Shown: positions 9,422 to 18,058 of the stretch, piece after piece | Position numbering within the stretch: position 1 is the stretch's first letter | Layout: each line of letters begins with the position of its first letter | Source: Alphaproteobacteria bacterium | Lineage (GTDB): Bacteria; Pseudomonadota; Alphaproteobacteria; Reyranellales; Reyranellaceae | DNA length: 64,000 nt | NCBI GenBank assembly: GCA_016869975.1 | Contig: VGCZ01000020.1 | Coordinates: 1-64,000, forward strand | Reading direction: 5' to 3' | Program-made: the position numbers and the translations under genes | Notes under the pieces: generated by a model | Told to the model about the DNA's origin: nothing | Seen by the model: only the letters and a program-made list of their open reading frames with translations | Databases searched by the model: none

Positions 9422-10279
9422 ATGCTGCTGAACGCTCTTTTCCCAACCCGTGACATCGGCACCGACCCGGCGAAAATCCGGGACTGGGCGCAGGCCGCCG
9501 AAGCGCTGGGCTACAACTGCATCGAGGTGGCGGACCATGTCTTCGGCGCGGCGCCACGCGGCGACTGGAAGCCGATATACAGCGAGAAGGACCCGTTCCA
9601 CGAGACCTTCACTACCTTGGCCTTTATCGCGGCCGTCACCACGACGATCAAGCTGTGCAGCGGCGTGCTCATCCTTCCCCAGCGGCAGACCGGCGTGGTC
9701 GCCAAGCAGGCCGCCGAGGTCGATATCCTGAGTGGCGGACGGCTGCGGCTCGGCGTCGGCGTGGGATGGAACCATGTCGAATACGAAGCCCTGGGCATGG
9801 ACTGGAGAACGCGGGGCGCGCGCCAGGCCGAGCAGATCGCGGTGATGCGCAGGCTGTGGACCGAGGATCTCGTGAGCTTCGAAGGCCGCTTCCATAAGCT
9901 CGAGGCGGTAAACCTGTTGCCGGTACCAGTGCAGCGCCCGATCCCGATCTGGTTCGGCGGCTCGTCCGACGCGGTGATCAAACGCGCCGCGCGCATCGGC
10001 GACGGCTATATGCCGATCATGACGCCCGAGGTGGCCGAGCCGAAGATCGCCCTATTGCGCGAGCACATGAAAGCCTTCGGGCGCGATCCCGCCGGTTTCG
10101 GACTGGAAGGCTGGCTGCGCTTTGATGACGCGGACCCCGAGGCTTGGGCCAGGTCGGCGCTGGGCTGGAAGAAGCTCGGCGCGCAGATGGTCATGCTGTA
10201 TCCGATGTACCGGATGGCGAGGTTCGACGATCAGATCGACACGCTGCGCCGTTTCAAGGATGTCGCCGGAAACATCTGA
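9422..10279 (+). CDS. LLM class flavin-dependent oxidoreductase
   Basis: This luciferase-like monooxygenase family protein of 285 residues is a TIM barrel that uses FMN or F420. Visible family features are ADHVF at about residues 37-41, the core LRLGVGVGWNHVEYEALG near residue 105, and IPIWFGGSSDAVIKRAARIGDGY near residue 177. The GVGVGWN signature resembles the TIGR03619 F420-type subgroup, but the cofactor cannot be decided here. GGAGTC precedes the ATG. It probably shares a transcript with the TauD-like gene. Its last 228 bases are overlapped antisense by the M23 peptidase frame. Confidence 0.87.
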   Translation: MLLNALFPTRDIGTDPAKIRDWAQAAEALGYNCIEVADHVFGAAPRGDWKPIYSEKDPFHETFTTLAFIAAVTTTIKLCSGVLILPQRQTGVVAKQAAEVDILSGGRLRLGVGVGWNHVEYEALGMDWRTRGARQAEQIAVMRRLWTEDLVSFEGRFHKLEAVNLLPVPVQRPIPIWFGGSSDAVIKRAARIGDGYMPIMTPEVAEPKIALLREHMKAFGRDPAGFGLEGWLRFDDADPEAWARSALGWKKLGAQMVMLYPMYRMARFDDQIDTLRRFKDVAGNI

Positions 10280-11053
10280 CCCCGCGCGCGTGATCACGCC
10301 GATGGTCAACGCGCCGATCTCGGGCGCGTCGCGCTGGAACTCCGCCGTCCAGGCGAAGTCCATGGCGCCGTGGCTGTCGCCGCCTGGGGGGACGCCGAAC
10401 GGCACCGCGAGCGGGCCGGTATAGGTGCGCGACAGCGGCACGGCGGCGTTCGGGCCGACCTGGGCGGCGGCCGGGGCGCCGGCGTTGTCGCCCTTCTCGA
10501 GGGCGAGCAGGAATTCGCGCGGATCGAGGATGTCGTCGCGGCGAGCCATGTCGGGGTCGTACCCCGCCGTGATGATCGCCTGGCGCTCGAGGTCGGTGAG
10601 TTCGCTGGGCTTCTTGCCCTTGCCCTTCTCATTCTTGGGCCACTTGTTCTTGGGCACGCTCAGCAACCCGGATCGATCGCCACGATAGAGCTCGAAGTGC
10701 AGCATGCTCATGGTGCCGGCGATCTGGACGATGCCGAGGAACTGCCCCTCGGCGACCGTCGAGCCGACCTTCAAGGACTCGGGGATTTCGTTGATCTCGG
10801 TGTAGCGGGCAACGAAGCCAGCGTCGTGCTTGATCGCGATCGCCCAGAGCGGCAGGCCTTCCATGAAGGGCTTGGCGCCACGCTCGACGACCTTTCCGCC
10901 AGCGATGGCGACGACACGCATGTCGTGTGGCGCGCCGATATCGCAACCCGCGTGCAGGCGACCGAAGTCGCGGTCGGCGCCGAAGCTGGCGGTGGAGTCG
11001 GGGTTGTGCCACTTCTTACGGTAGGTGCCGCCGGCGGCGATTGGGAACAGCAT
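10052..11053 (-). CDS. M23-type peptidoglycan DD-metalloendopeptidase-like protein
   Basis: The product has a lysostaphin/LytM fold for cutting peptidoglycan bridges. HAGCD (residues about 34-38) is the HxxxD zinc motif, with GAPHDMRVVAIAGGKV following as expected. The usual HxH motif reads MLHFELY, so the first, catalytic His is replaced by Met, a variant I recall from an M23 subgroup. No signal peptide or LysM domain is visible. GGAGG precedes the ATG at 11053. The last 76 or so codons lie antisense to the LLM gene and do not look like natural protein, so the original stop may have been lost. Activity is uncertain. Confidence 0.72.
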   Translation of the reverse strand: MLFPIAAGGTYRKKWHNPDSTASFGADRDFGRLHAGCDIGAPHDMRVVAIAGGKVVERGAKPFMEGLPLWAIAIKHDAGFVARYTEINEIPESLKVGSTVAEGQFLGIVQIAGTMSMLHFELYRGDRSGLLSVPKNKWPKNEKGKGKKPSELTDLERQAIITAGYDPDMARRDDILDPREFLLALEKGDNAGAPAAAQVGPNAAVPLSRTYTGPLAVPFGVPPGGDSHGAMDFAWTAEFQRDAPEIGALTIGVITRAGSDVSGDILETAQRVDLIVEPRHPVHRIQHDHLRAELLPAQRRPGPSLGVRVIKAQPAFQSETGGIAPEGFHVLAQ

Positions 11054-11195
11054 GAGGGCCTCCTTCTCCGAGGCCTTCAGGCTGCGCCCGAGCTGTATTG
11101 AGCGTGTGTCGCGGGTCAGCTATTTCGTATCGTCTGTATCGCCTCGCCGCCGGCCCTCGGTATATCGTCCACCGGACGGCCCGGGGAGGTAAGCC

Positions 11196-12881
11196 ATGTA
11201 CGATCTCGTGATCCGTGACGCGACCATCTTTGACGGCGCCGGCTCCGCGCCGCTTCAGGGCGACCTCGCCGTCAGCGACGGCAAGGTCGTGGCCGTCGGC
11301 GGCAAGCTCGGCCCGGCGACGCAGACGCTCGACGCCGCCGGCTTGGCGCTGGCGCCCGGCATCATCGACGGCCACACCCACTACGACGCACAGATCACCT
11401 GGGATCCCTTCGTCGATCCCTCGCCATCGCTGGGCGTGACCTCGGTCGTGATCGGTAATTGCGGCTTCACGATTGCGCCTTGCAAGCCGGCCGACCGCGA
11501 TCTCACCATGCGCCACCTGACGCATGTCGAGGGCATGTCGCTCGACGCGCTACGCGCCGGCATTCGCTGGGACTTCGAAAGCTTCCCGCAGTACATGGAC
11601 ATGCTGGTGAAGAACGGCGTCGGCCCCAACGTGGCGGCCTTCGCCGGCCATTCGGCGATCCGCACCTTCGTGCTGGGCGAGGATGCCACGCAGCGCACCG
11701 CCACCGAAGCGGAGGTCGCGAAGATGGCGGACCTCGTGCGCGAGGCGATGAAGGCAGGCGCCGTCGGCTTCGCCTCGAGCACGGCCGAGGCGCATAACGG
11801 CGAGGGCGGCCTGCCGATGCCCTCGCGCCTGGCCGACGATCGCGAGCTGCGCACCCTGGTCAAGGCGATGGGCGAGGGCGGCAAGGGCGTCTACATGCTG
11901 ACGCGCGGGCGCACGACATCGATCCCCTATCTGGAGGAGATCGCCGCGGAGTCCGGCCGACCGGTGGTGATCGCAGCCCTGTTCCACTCCAACACCAATC
12001 CCGAGGGCGCCTTCAAGACCTTGGAGCAGGTCAATGCGGCGCGCGCCCGCGGCCACCGGCTGACGGCGCAGACCTCGGCCTGTCCGCTCAGCATGGATTT
12101 CACCTTCCGCAGCCCCTACGTGTTCGAGAGCATGCAGGCCTGGAAGCCGGCGATGGCGGTGCATGGCGACGAGGCGCTCAAGCGCATCTACGCCGATGCG
12201 AGCTGGCGCCAGTCGGTGAAGGACGAGATGCGCGCCGCCCAGGGGCAGCGCCTGTTCAACAGCGAATGGGACAAGCTGTTCGTCGTCGAGACCGGCCGGC
12301 CGGAAAACCGCGCCAAGGAGGGCGCCGATCTCGCATCCCTGGCCAAGGCGGCGGGCAAGGACCCGTTCGACTACATCCTGGATTTCGCGCTGTCGGAGAA
12401 CCTCGACACATATTTCGTGGCGCAGCTGCTGCACAACGACGAGAAGTCGGTCGGCCGCATCCTCGCCGATCCGGCGACGCATATTTCCTTGAGCGACGCG
12501 GGCGCGCATCTGACCTTCTTCTGCGACGCCGGATTCGGCCTGCACCTGATGGGCCACTGGAGCCGCGACCGGGGCGTGATGAGCCTGGAGCAGGCGGTGC
12601 ATCGCCTGAGTGGTCAGCCGGCGCAGCTGTTCGGCATCCAGGATCGCGGCTTCCTGCGCGCAGGCCAGGCCGCCGACCTGCTGCTGTTCGATCCGAAGAC
12701 CGTGAGCCGCGGCCCGAAGAAGCGCGTCTTCGACCTGCCCTCAGGCGCCGCGCGCCTGACCGCCGGCGGCGTCGGCGTGCATGGCGTCTGGGTCAACGGC
12801 ACCCGCGTGGCCGATGCCAAAGGCCTCTGCGTCGACCGCACCGCGCGGCCCGGCAAGGTGCTGCGCGACTTCGCGGCCTAG
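11196..12881 (+). CDS. D-aminoacylase-type amidohydrolase (N-acyl-D-amino-acid deacylase family)
   Basis: This 561-residue metal-dependent hydrolase of the amidohydrolase superfamily typically removes the acyl group from N-acyl-D-amino acids. The start MYDLVIRDATIFDG is the family's N-terminal beta-sandwich. Metal ligands are His60 and His62 (GHTHYD) and the bridging Cys89 (IGNCGF), a hallmark of D-aminoacylases. FESFPQYM and GAVGFASS are shared with two paralogues at 45949 and 47791. GGGGAGG precedes the ATG. The adjacent convergent amidase at 12937 suggests a common theme of amide hydrolysis, but the substrate is unknown. Confidence 0.87.
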   Translation: MYDLVIRDATIFDGAGSAPLQGDLAVSDGKVVAVGGKLGPATQTLDAAGLALAPGIIDGHTHYDAQITWDPFVDPSPSLGVTSVVIGNCGFTIAPCKPADRDLTMRHLTHVEGMSLDALRAGIRWDFESFPQYMDMLVKNGVGPNVAAFAGHSAIRTFVLGEDATQRTATEAEVAKMADLVREAMKAGAVGFASSTAEAHNGEGGLPMPSRLADDRELRTLVKAMGEGGKGVYMLTRGRTTSIPYLEEIAAESGRPVVIAALFHSNTNPEGAFKTLEQVNAARARGHRLTAQTSACPLSMDFTFRSPYVFESMQAWKPAMAVHGDEALKRIYADASWRQSVKDEMRAAQGQRLFNSEWDKLFVVETGRPENRAKEGADLASLAKAAGKDPFDYILDFALSENLDTYFVAQLLHNDEKSVGRILADPATHISLSDAGAHLTFFCDAGFGLHLMGHWSRDRGVMSLEQAVHRLSGQPAQLFGIQDRGFLRAGQAADLLLFDPKTVSRGPKKRVFDLPSGAARLTAGGVGVHGVWVNGTRVADAKGLCVDRTARPGKVLRDFAA

Positions 12882-12882
12882 G

Positions 12883-12912
12883 CCCTCCCTTCCCCGCCAG
12901 CGGGGGAGGAGG
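12883..12912. repeat. CCCTTCCCCGC-type palindromic repeat
   Basis: This is a short copy of the dispersed palindrome (CTTCCCCGCCAGCGGGGGAG) starting two bases after the stop of the amidohydrolase gene. Larger relatives are at 30971-31128. It may act as a transcription end between the two convergent genes. Confidence 0.6.
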
Positions 12913-12936
12913 TGGCGACGACTCAATGGGCTCGGA

Positions 12937-14361
12937 TCATAAGGCCGGCCAACGCCGATGCCAGTCGGTGCTAGCCTCGTAAAGCGCGCCCAAGCGCAGC
13001 ACCGAGGCCTCGTCGCGGAAGCGGCCGACGAGTTGCAGGCCGATCGGCAGGCCATCCGATGCGAAGCCGCAATTCACGCTCATCGCCGGGTGGCCAGTGA
13101 TGTTGAACGGCATGGTGTAGGGGAACAGGTTCTGGCGCAGCTCGCCCACGACCTGGCCGTCGATCTCGATCGGATCGAACAGGTCGTGGTCGACGGGTAG
13201 CGCGGTGCGCGACATAGTCGGCGTGACGAAGTAGTCGTAGCACTCGAACCAGCCCTGGATATGGCGGAACAGATCCCCGCGGGCGAACATCGCCTTCTGG
13301 TAGTCGGCCGCGCTCCAATCGGCGGCCATCTGCACCTGGCGTACCAGCGAGGGCGTCATGCGGTTGCCGTCGCGCGCCACCATGTCGGCGAAGCGGGCGC
13401 GCCAGGTGCTGTGGTTGATGATCTGCCAGACCTCGTAGTTGGCCGGCGGCATCTCCTTCAGCTCCTCGACGATCGCGCCGAGCGACTCCAGCCGTAGGAT
13501 CGCGGCGCGAAATGCCGACTCGACATCGCGCGCCACCACCGTGTTGCCCAGGCGCGCGGTGAAAAGGACGCGCTTTCCCCGGAGATCGCCCTCGGGCCGC
13601 GCGGCGGCGATGTAGTCCTGCACCGGCACGCCGATCGACCACGGATCGCTGGCGTGTTCGCCGGCCATGGCTTGCAGCATCAACGCCGTGTCCATCACCG
13701 TGCGCGTCATCGGCGTGACATAGGTGTAGTTGCCGAAGGCGTCGGCCGCCTGGCTGTGCGGGATCACGCCGTTGCTCTGCTTCAGGCCGACCATGCCGTT
13801 GCACGCCGCCGGGATGCGCGTCGAGCCGCCGCCGTCGGTGGCGATGCCGATCGGCGCCAGGCCGGCGGCGACGGCCACCGCCGCGCCACCGCTCGAACCC
13901 CCTGATGTCCGGCGCTGGTCCCAGGCATTGTGGCACTTGCCGAACAGCGGCCCGTCGCTGAGCGACTTGTGACCGAACTCCGGCGTCGTCGTCTTGCCGA
14001 CAAGGATGCCGCCGGCCGCCTTCATGCGCGCCGCCGAGACCGCGTCGGTCTTGGGCACGTTGTCCTCGTGCAGCAGCGAGCCGAAGGTGGTCCGCACGCC
14101 CGCCGTGTTGACCAGATCTTTCACGTGATAGGGCACACCGTGCAGCGAGCCGAGCGCGTTGCCGCGCATCACGGTTTCTTCGGCCCAGCGGGCCTGCGCG
14201 AGCGCATGGTCATGGCAGACGGTGATGAAACAGTTGAGCTTGGGCTGCAACGCGTCGATGCGCGCCAGCACGGCCTGGGTGACCTCGACCGGTGAGATCT
14301 GTTTGCGCACGATCATGCCGCCGAGGGTCTCGGCCGTGAGTTGCCAGAGTTCCGTGGTCAT
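12937..14361 (-). CDS. Amidase (amidase signature family)
   Basis: This 474-residue serine hydrolase cleaves a C-N amide bond by the Ser-cisSer-Lys mechanism. The triad is visible: Lys81 (YHVKDL), cis-Ser156 (TSGGSSGG) and nucleophile Ser180 (TDGGGSTRIPA). The order DGGGS rather than the common DTGGS is a mild variation. It is not GatA, since gatB and gatC are absent nearby. The gene is convergent with the D-aminoacylase-type gene and lies two bases downstream of the GNAT gene on the same strand. A second amidase with the standard motif lies at 41942. Confidence 0.9.
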   Translation of the reverse strand: MTTELWQLTAETLGGMIVRKQISPVEVTQAVLARIDALQPKLNCFITVCHDHALAQARWAEETVMRGNALGSLHGVPYHVKDLVNTAGVRTTFGSLLHEDNVPKTDAVSAARMKAAGGILVGKTTTPEFGHKSLSDGPLFGKCHNAWDQRRTSGGSSGGAAVAVAAGLAPIGIATDGGGSTRIPAACNGMVGLKQSNGVIPHSQAADAFGNYTYVTPMTRTVMDTALMLQAMAGEHASDPWSIGVPVQDYIAAARPEGDLRGKRVLFTARLGNTVVARDVESAFRAAILRLESLGAIVEELKEMPPANYEVWQIINHSTWRARFADMVARDGNRMTPSLVRQVQMAADWSAADYQKAMFARGDLFRHIQGWFECYDYFVTPTMSRTALPVDHDLFDPIEIDGQVVGELRQNLFPYTMPFNITGHPAMSVNCGFASDGLPIGLQLVGRFRDEASVLRLGALYEASTDWHRRWPAL

Positions 14362-14363
14362 GG

Positions 14364-15197
14364 TCAGGCCGCTCCCGGCCTATAGAGGAAATGCGTGATC
14401 TCAAGGAACCGCGTCAGGCCGATCGACTCGGCCAGGCGGATCGAAGGGATGTTGTCGTCGTGCACCTGATAGCGCGGCGATAGCCCACGCGTGCCCAACT
14501 CGGCCAAGGCAGTGCGTACGACACGGGCAGCGTAACCTCGGCCGCGCGACTCCGGCGGCGTGTACAGGCCACCGATCTCCCAGACCTTGCGGTAGTTCTC
14601 GAAGGCGAAGCAGACGGCGTGCGGCTGTTCGTCCGGACCGGTGACGCAGACGAAGGCACGGTTCGACCGGAGAAGGGGCTCGAGCCAGTCGCGGCCATGC
14701 TTCTGCGACTCGAAGTAGACGAAGGCCGCCTCCGGCGGCATCGTGGTGACACGCACGGCGCCGTCGTGCGCGAAATCCGGGCCGCCGGTGAAGGACAGAA
14801 CGGCTGTCGTGCGCCGCAGTTGAGGGAAGTCGATCGCCACCGCGTCACGATCGGCGTCACTGGTGAGCTTGAACACCACGCCCTCCCGACGCGGCACTGC
14901 CCGGACCAGCTCGCGCGTCAGATCGGCTGAGTCGCTGGAGATCAACGCCGCGTAGCGCGCCGTAGGATAGGTCCGCCGATCATAGGCGCTGGCCGCGACC
15001 TCCAGCAGCACCATCGTCGCGGCGGCACCGCCGCGTTCCACGCGATGCACCGTCGTGTGATCGGGAAACGCCTCCAGATGCTTCAGCAGCACGATGTTGC
15101 GTAGCTTGTCGCGCTCCAACGCTTCGACGACGGTGGCGTTATCCTCCCTCGCCCCGCAATCGGGGCGAGGGAGCCACGAGATGGCCGCGCCTGTCAC
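14364..15197 (-). CDS. GNAT family N-acetyltransferase
   Basis: This acetyl-CoA-dependent acyltransferase has its GNAT domain in the C-terminal third: YTPPESRGRGYAARVV is motif A, which binds the pyrophosphate, and VHDDNIPSIRLAESIGL is motif B. The N-terminal half (LRNIVLLKHL...) is typical of the two-domain group. The frame opens at GTG 15197, which overlaps the stop of the FAH gene, but the first 26 codons include a perfect 13-bp hairpin at 15144-15173. The natural start may be the TTG at 15119 or may have been displaced by that insertion. It is probably co-transcribed with the FAH-family gene. Its substrate is unknown. Confidence 0.8.
   Translation of the reverse strand: MTGAAISWLPRPDCGAREDNATVVEALERDKLRNIVLLKHLEAFPDHTTVHRVERGGAAATMVLLEVAASAYDRRTYPTARYAALISSDSADLTRELVRAVPRREGVVFKLTSDADRDAVAIDFPQLRRTTAVLSFTGGPDFAHDGAVRVTTMPPEAAFVYFESQKHGRDWLEPLLRSNRAFVCVTGPDEQPHAVCFAFENYRKVWEIGGLYTPPESRGRGYAARVVRTALAELGTRGLSPRYQVHDDNIPSIRLAESIGLTRFLEITHFLYRPGAA
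15144..15173. repeat. Perfect 13-bp palindrome inside the GNAT N-terminus
   Basis: CTCCCTCGCCCCG, a CAAT loop and CGGGGCGAGGGAG form a perfect hairpin 20 bp beyond the FAH stop. It belongs to the same class as 47716-47745. It lies inside the open frame of the next gene, where it encodes LPRPDCGARE. Confidence 0.75.
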
Positions 15198-16387
15198 AGC
15201 AAGCCACGGGCGGCAAGATTGCGCATCAGGTCGCGGGCGCCGAAGGTCCAGGGCGGGATCGCCTTGCAGAGGTTCACGCGGTTGACCAGCGCGCCGAGCT
15301 TGGGCGAGCGGATCAGCACGATATCGCCGATCGCGTGGGTGAAGCCCTTGCCGCCCGCGCCACGCTGCTGCGTCGGCGCGAAGAGGGTGCCGGTGTAGAG
15401 CACCACACCGTCGGGATACTGATGGTTGGCGCCGATGGTCTGCGCCACCAGCTCGGTGGGATCGCGGCTGATCTGGGTGAGGTCGCTACGGCCGGTGAGG
15501 CGGAACTGGTCGGTGCCGGTGATCTCCAGCGACACCTCCGCTTTGCGCACGTCGTCGAGCGAATAGGTCGCGTCGAACAGACGGATGAACGGGCCGATCG
15601 CCGAGGAACCGTTGTTGTCCTTGGCCTTGCCCAGCAGCAGCGCGCTGCGGCCCTCGATGTCCCTCAGGTTCACGTCGTTGCCCAAGGTGGCGCCGACGAT
15701 GCGGCCATCGGGCGTCACCACCAGCACGATTTCCGGCTCGGGGTTGGTCCACTCGGCGTCGTCGCGCAGGCCGACCTCCGCGCCATAGCCGACCGAGGCC
15801 ATCGGCGGCGCCTTGGTAAAGATCTCGGCGTGCGGGCCGATGCCGACCTCCAGGTATTGCGACCACATGCCCTTGGCGATCAGCGCCTGCTTCAGCTTCT
15901 CCGCGTCATCAGAGCCCGGCTTCACTCGAGCGATGTCGCCGCCGATCGCCGTGCCGAGATCGGCGCGCACCTGGGCGGCGCGCGAGGGATCGCCCTTGGC
16001 CTGTTCCTCGATCAGCCGCTCCAGCAGGCTGACTGCGAAGGTCACGCCAGCGGCTTTCACGGCCTGCAGGTCGACCGGCGCCAGCAGGGTGGGGAACTCG
16101 GGCGAGGGCTGCTCCGCCACGGTGTTGGCGACGATCTCCTCCAGCGCGCCGATGCGATCGCCGGTGGCATATGCCACGACCTCCGCCGGGTTCGCCTGCG
16201 CCAGCAGATCGGCGATGGTCGGCACGGTGCGCGAAATGTCGAACACGCCGCGCGCGCGGATCGCCACCACGCTGGGACCCGCCGGCCACGCGCCATGCGC
16301 CGGCCGCCACACGCGGCCCACCAGCGTCCCCGCGGTGCCGTCGTCGGGCAGGATCGGATGGCCGGCGAGGCTGAGCTTCTGGGTCAT
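15194..16387 (-). CDS. Fumarylacetoacetate hydrolase family protein (XylX-like)
   Basis: The FAH fold acts on 2-keto acids and related diketones using a divalent metal. At 397 residues it has the long N-terminal part seen in the XylX-type sugar-acid dehydratases rather than the short hydratase form. The metal-binding region reads EVGLRDDAEWTNPEPEIVLVV near residue 200. GNDVNLRDIEG and QYLEVGIGPHAEIF are also typical. I chose the ATG at 16387; the longer frame would read through the repeat at 16411. It is divergent from a DapA-family gene at 16595, and the pair suggests breakdown of a deoxy-keto sugar acid. That assignment is inference. Confidence 0.8.
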   Translation of the reverse strand: MTQKLSLAGHPILPDDGTAGTLVGRVWRPAHGAWPAGPSVVAIRARGVFDISRTVPTIADLLAQANPAEVVAYATGDRIGALEEIVANTVAEQPSPEFPTLLAPVDLQAVKAAGVTFAVSLLERLIEEQAKGDPSRAAQVRADLGTAIGGDIARVKPGSDDAEKLKQALIAKGMWSQYLEVGIGPHAEIFTKAPPMASVGYGAEVGLRDDAEWTNPEPEIVLVVTPDGRIVGATLGNDVNLRDIEGRSALLLGKAKDNNGSSAIGPFIRLFDATYSLDDVRKAEVSLEITGTDQFRLTGRSDLTQISRDPTELVAQTIGANHQYPDGVVLYTGTLFAPTQQRGAGGKGFTHAIGDIVLIRSPKLGALVNRVNLCKAIPPWTFGARDLMRNLAARGLL

Positions 16388-16410
16388 GGACGATGTCTCC
16401 CTCGACGCTC

Positions 16411-16492
16411 CGTCATCCCGAGCGCAGCGAGGGATCTCCAGCAAGAGGGGACCCGGTCGCGGGAGATTCCTCGCTGCGCTCGGAATGACGGG
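16411..16492. repeat. Inverted GTCATCCCGAGCGCAGCGAGG repeat pair
   Basis: The arm TCATCCCGAGCGCAGCGAGG (16413-16432) recurs inverted, with small changes, at about 16469-16488. It fills much of the 207-bp divergent promoter region between the FAH and DapA-family genes. Related elements are at 26520, 36728 and 61975. Confidence 0.8.
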
Positions 16493-16594
16493 AAACAGAG
16501 TTGATCGTGTCGTCTGACCGGCCCGCCCGCAAGCGCTCTGGACGGCGCGCGGCGGGCGTGGCAATGCAGCCGTGACCTTGCTCAGGAGTTTGCC

Positions 16595-17536
16595 ATGGCC
16601 CAGGCCCGCATCAAGGGCGTGCTGTCGCCCGTCGTCACGCCGTTCAAAGCCGATCTCAGCCCCGACACGCGGCGCTTCATCGCCCATTGCAAGTGGCTGG
16701 TCAGCCAGAATTGTGGTCTGGCGGTGTTCGGCACCAACAGCGAGGCCAACTCGATGGCCGCTGAGGAGCGCATGGCGCTGCTCGACGCGCTGGTAGCGTC
16801 GGGCGTCGATCCCCAGCGCATGATGCCGGGCACCGGCGCCTGTTCATTGACCGAGACGGTGAAGGTCACGGCGCACGCCACCAAGCATGGCGTGGCGGGC
16901 GTGCTGATGCTGCCGCCCTTCTACTACAAGGGTGTGAGCGACGAGGGGCTGTTCCGGCACTTCTCGGAAGTCGTGCAGCGCGTCGGCGACGCGCGGCTGC
17001 GGATCTATCTCTATCACATCCCGCCGGTCGCCCAGGTGCCGATCACCCACGCTTTGGTCGAGCGTCTGCTGAAGGCCTATCCGGGGCAGATCGCCGGCAT
17101 GAAGGACAGCTCCGACGACTGGCCGCACACCAAGAGCATGATCGACGCCTTCGCCAAGGCGGGCTTCGACGTGTTCTCGGGCAACGAGAAGCCGCTGGTC
17201 GAGAACGTGAAGTCGGGCGGCGCCGGCTGCATCAGCGCCACCGCCAACATCAACCCCGGCGCGATCGCCGAGACCTACACCAAGGTCGGCGCACCCGAGG
17301 GCGATCAGCTGCAGAAGAAGATCAACGACGTGCGCGGCGTGATGCAGGGCTACGTCATGATCCCGGCGATGAAGCACCTGATCGCGCATTACGGCCAGGA
17401 TCCGGGCTGGACGGTCGTACGCCCGCCGCTGGTCGAGGTTACCGCCGAGCAGGGCCGCGAGTCGATCGCCAAGCTCGAGGCGCTGGGCTTTGCCATGCCC
17501 GGCCTACGCCAGGCGATGCAGCAGGCGGCGGAGTAG
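16595..17536 (+). CDS. DapA-family lyase/dehydratase
   Basis: This class I aldolase-family TIM barrel has 313 residues. The carboxylate-binding motif is altered to FGTNSEANS, and Tyr140 (LYHIPP) and Schiff-base Lys170 (AGMKDSS) are conserved. AGGAG lies eight bases before the ATG. The divergence from true DapA, together with the neighbouring FAH-family gene, points to a 2-keto-3-deoxy acid dehydratase or aldolase rather than lysine biosynthesis. Both genes of the pair probably share control from the region between them. The exact substrate cannot be read from the sequence. Confidence 0.85.
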   Translation: MAQARIKGVLSPVVTPFKADLSPDTRRFIAHCKWLVSQNCGLAVFGTNSEANSMAAEERMALLDALVASGVDPQRMMPGTGACSLTETVKVTAHATKHGVAGVLMLPPFYYKGVSDEGLFRHFSEVVQRVGDARLRIYLYHIPPVAQVPITHALVERLLKAYPGQIAGMKDSSDDWPHTKSMIDAFAKAGFDVFSGNEKPLVENVKSGGAGCISATANINPGAIAETYTKVGAPEGDQLQKKINDVRGVMQGYVMIPAMKHLIAHYGQDPGWTVVRPPLVEVTAEQGRESIAKLEALGFAMPGLRQAMQQAAE

Positions 17537-17548
17537 GGCGCGCCTGTC

Positions 17549-18058
17549 TTGGACCGCGTCGTCGATCTTTGGGCGGCGTGGTACGCCGCGACGATGATGT
17601 TCGTCGGCGTGTTCCTGCTCGGCCTGCTGCTGTCGGTCGTGTCGGGGGCCGCCGGCGCCTACGTGACGTCTTACGTGCTGGGCATCGCCTGCTTGATCGG
17701 CGCCGGGCTGGGCTACGTGGTCTTTCGTAAGGTGGCCGAGGGGCTGGTGTTCGACCCGTCCGACAACACGATCGAGATCCCGGCCTCGCGACCCTACGAG
17801 TCGATCCTCGACCTGCTGTCCTTCGCCAAGTACCGGCAGCTCATGCGGCGCGAACGCATCGCCCTGGCCTCGATCCATGCGCTGGGCGAGCGAGACGTCG
17901 CGCTGCGCGATTCGCGGCGCAAGATCGCGGGATACGCCTACTACCTCGAGGTCGAGGGCTCGTTCGGCACGCACGCCATCCATTTCCGTAGCGAGGAGAA
18001 ACGCACCGAGGCGCGTGCGTTCATCGAGCGCCTGCGGCGGTCGAGGACCCCATCATAG
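17549..18058 (+). CDS. Small inner-membrane protein, unknown function
   Basis: I do not recognise this 169-residue protein. It has two strongly hydrophobic segments (residues about 15-35 and 38-60), then a soluble domain rich in charged residues resembling a PH-like cytoplasmic domain (IEIPASRPYESILDLLSFAKYRQL). The start is a TTG 12 bases after the stop of the DapA-family gene; the ATG pair 14-15 codons further in is an alternative. Co-transcription with the lyase gene is likely. The gene overlaps the convergent patatin gene by six bases. Confidence 0.65.
   Translation: MDRVVDLWAAWYAATMMFVGVFLLGLLLSVVSGAAGAYVTSYVLGIACLIGAGLGYVVFRKVAEGLVFDPSDNTIEIPASRPYESILDLLSFAKYRQLMRRERIALASIHALGERDVALRDSRRKIAGYAYYLEVEGSFGTHAIHFRSEEKRTEARAFIERLRRSRTPS

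Noticed and set aside
12937-14361. GatA subunit of the tRNA amidotransferase.
   Set aside because: No gatB or gatC nearby, and the DGGGS motif is unlike GatA's DTGGS.
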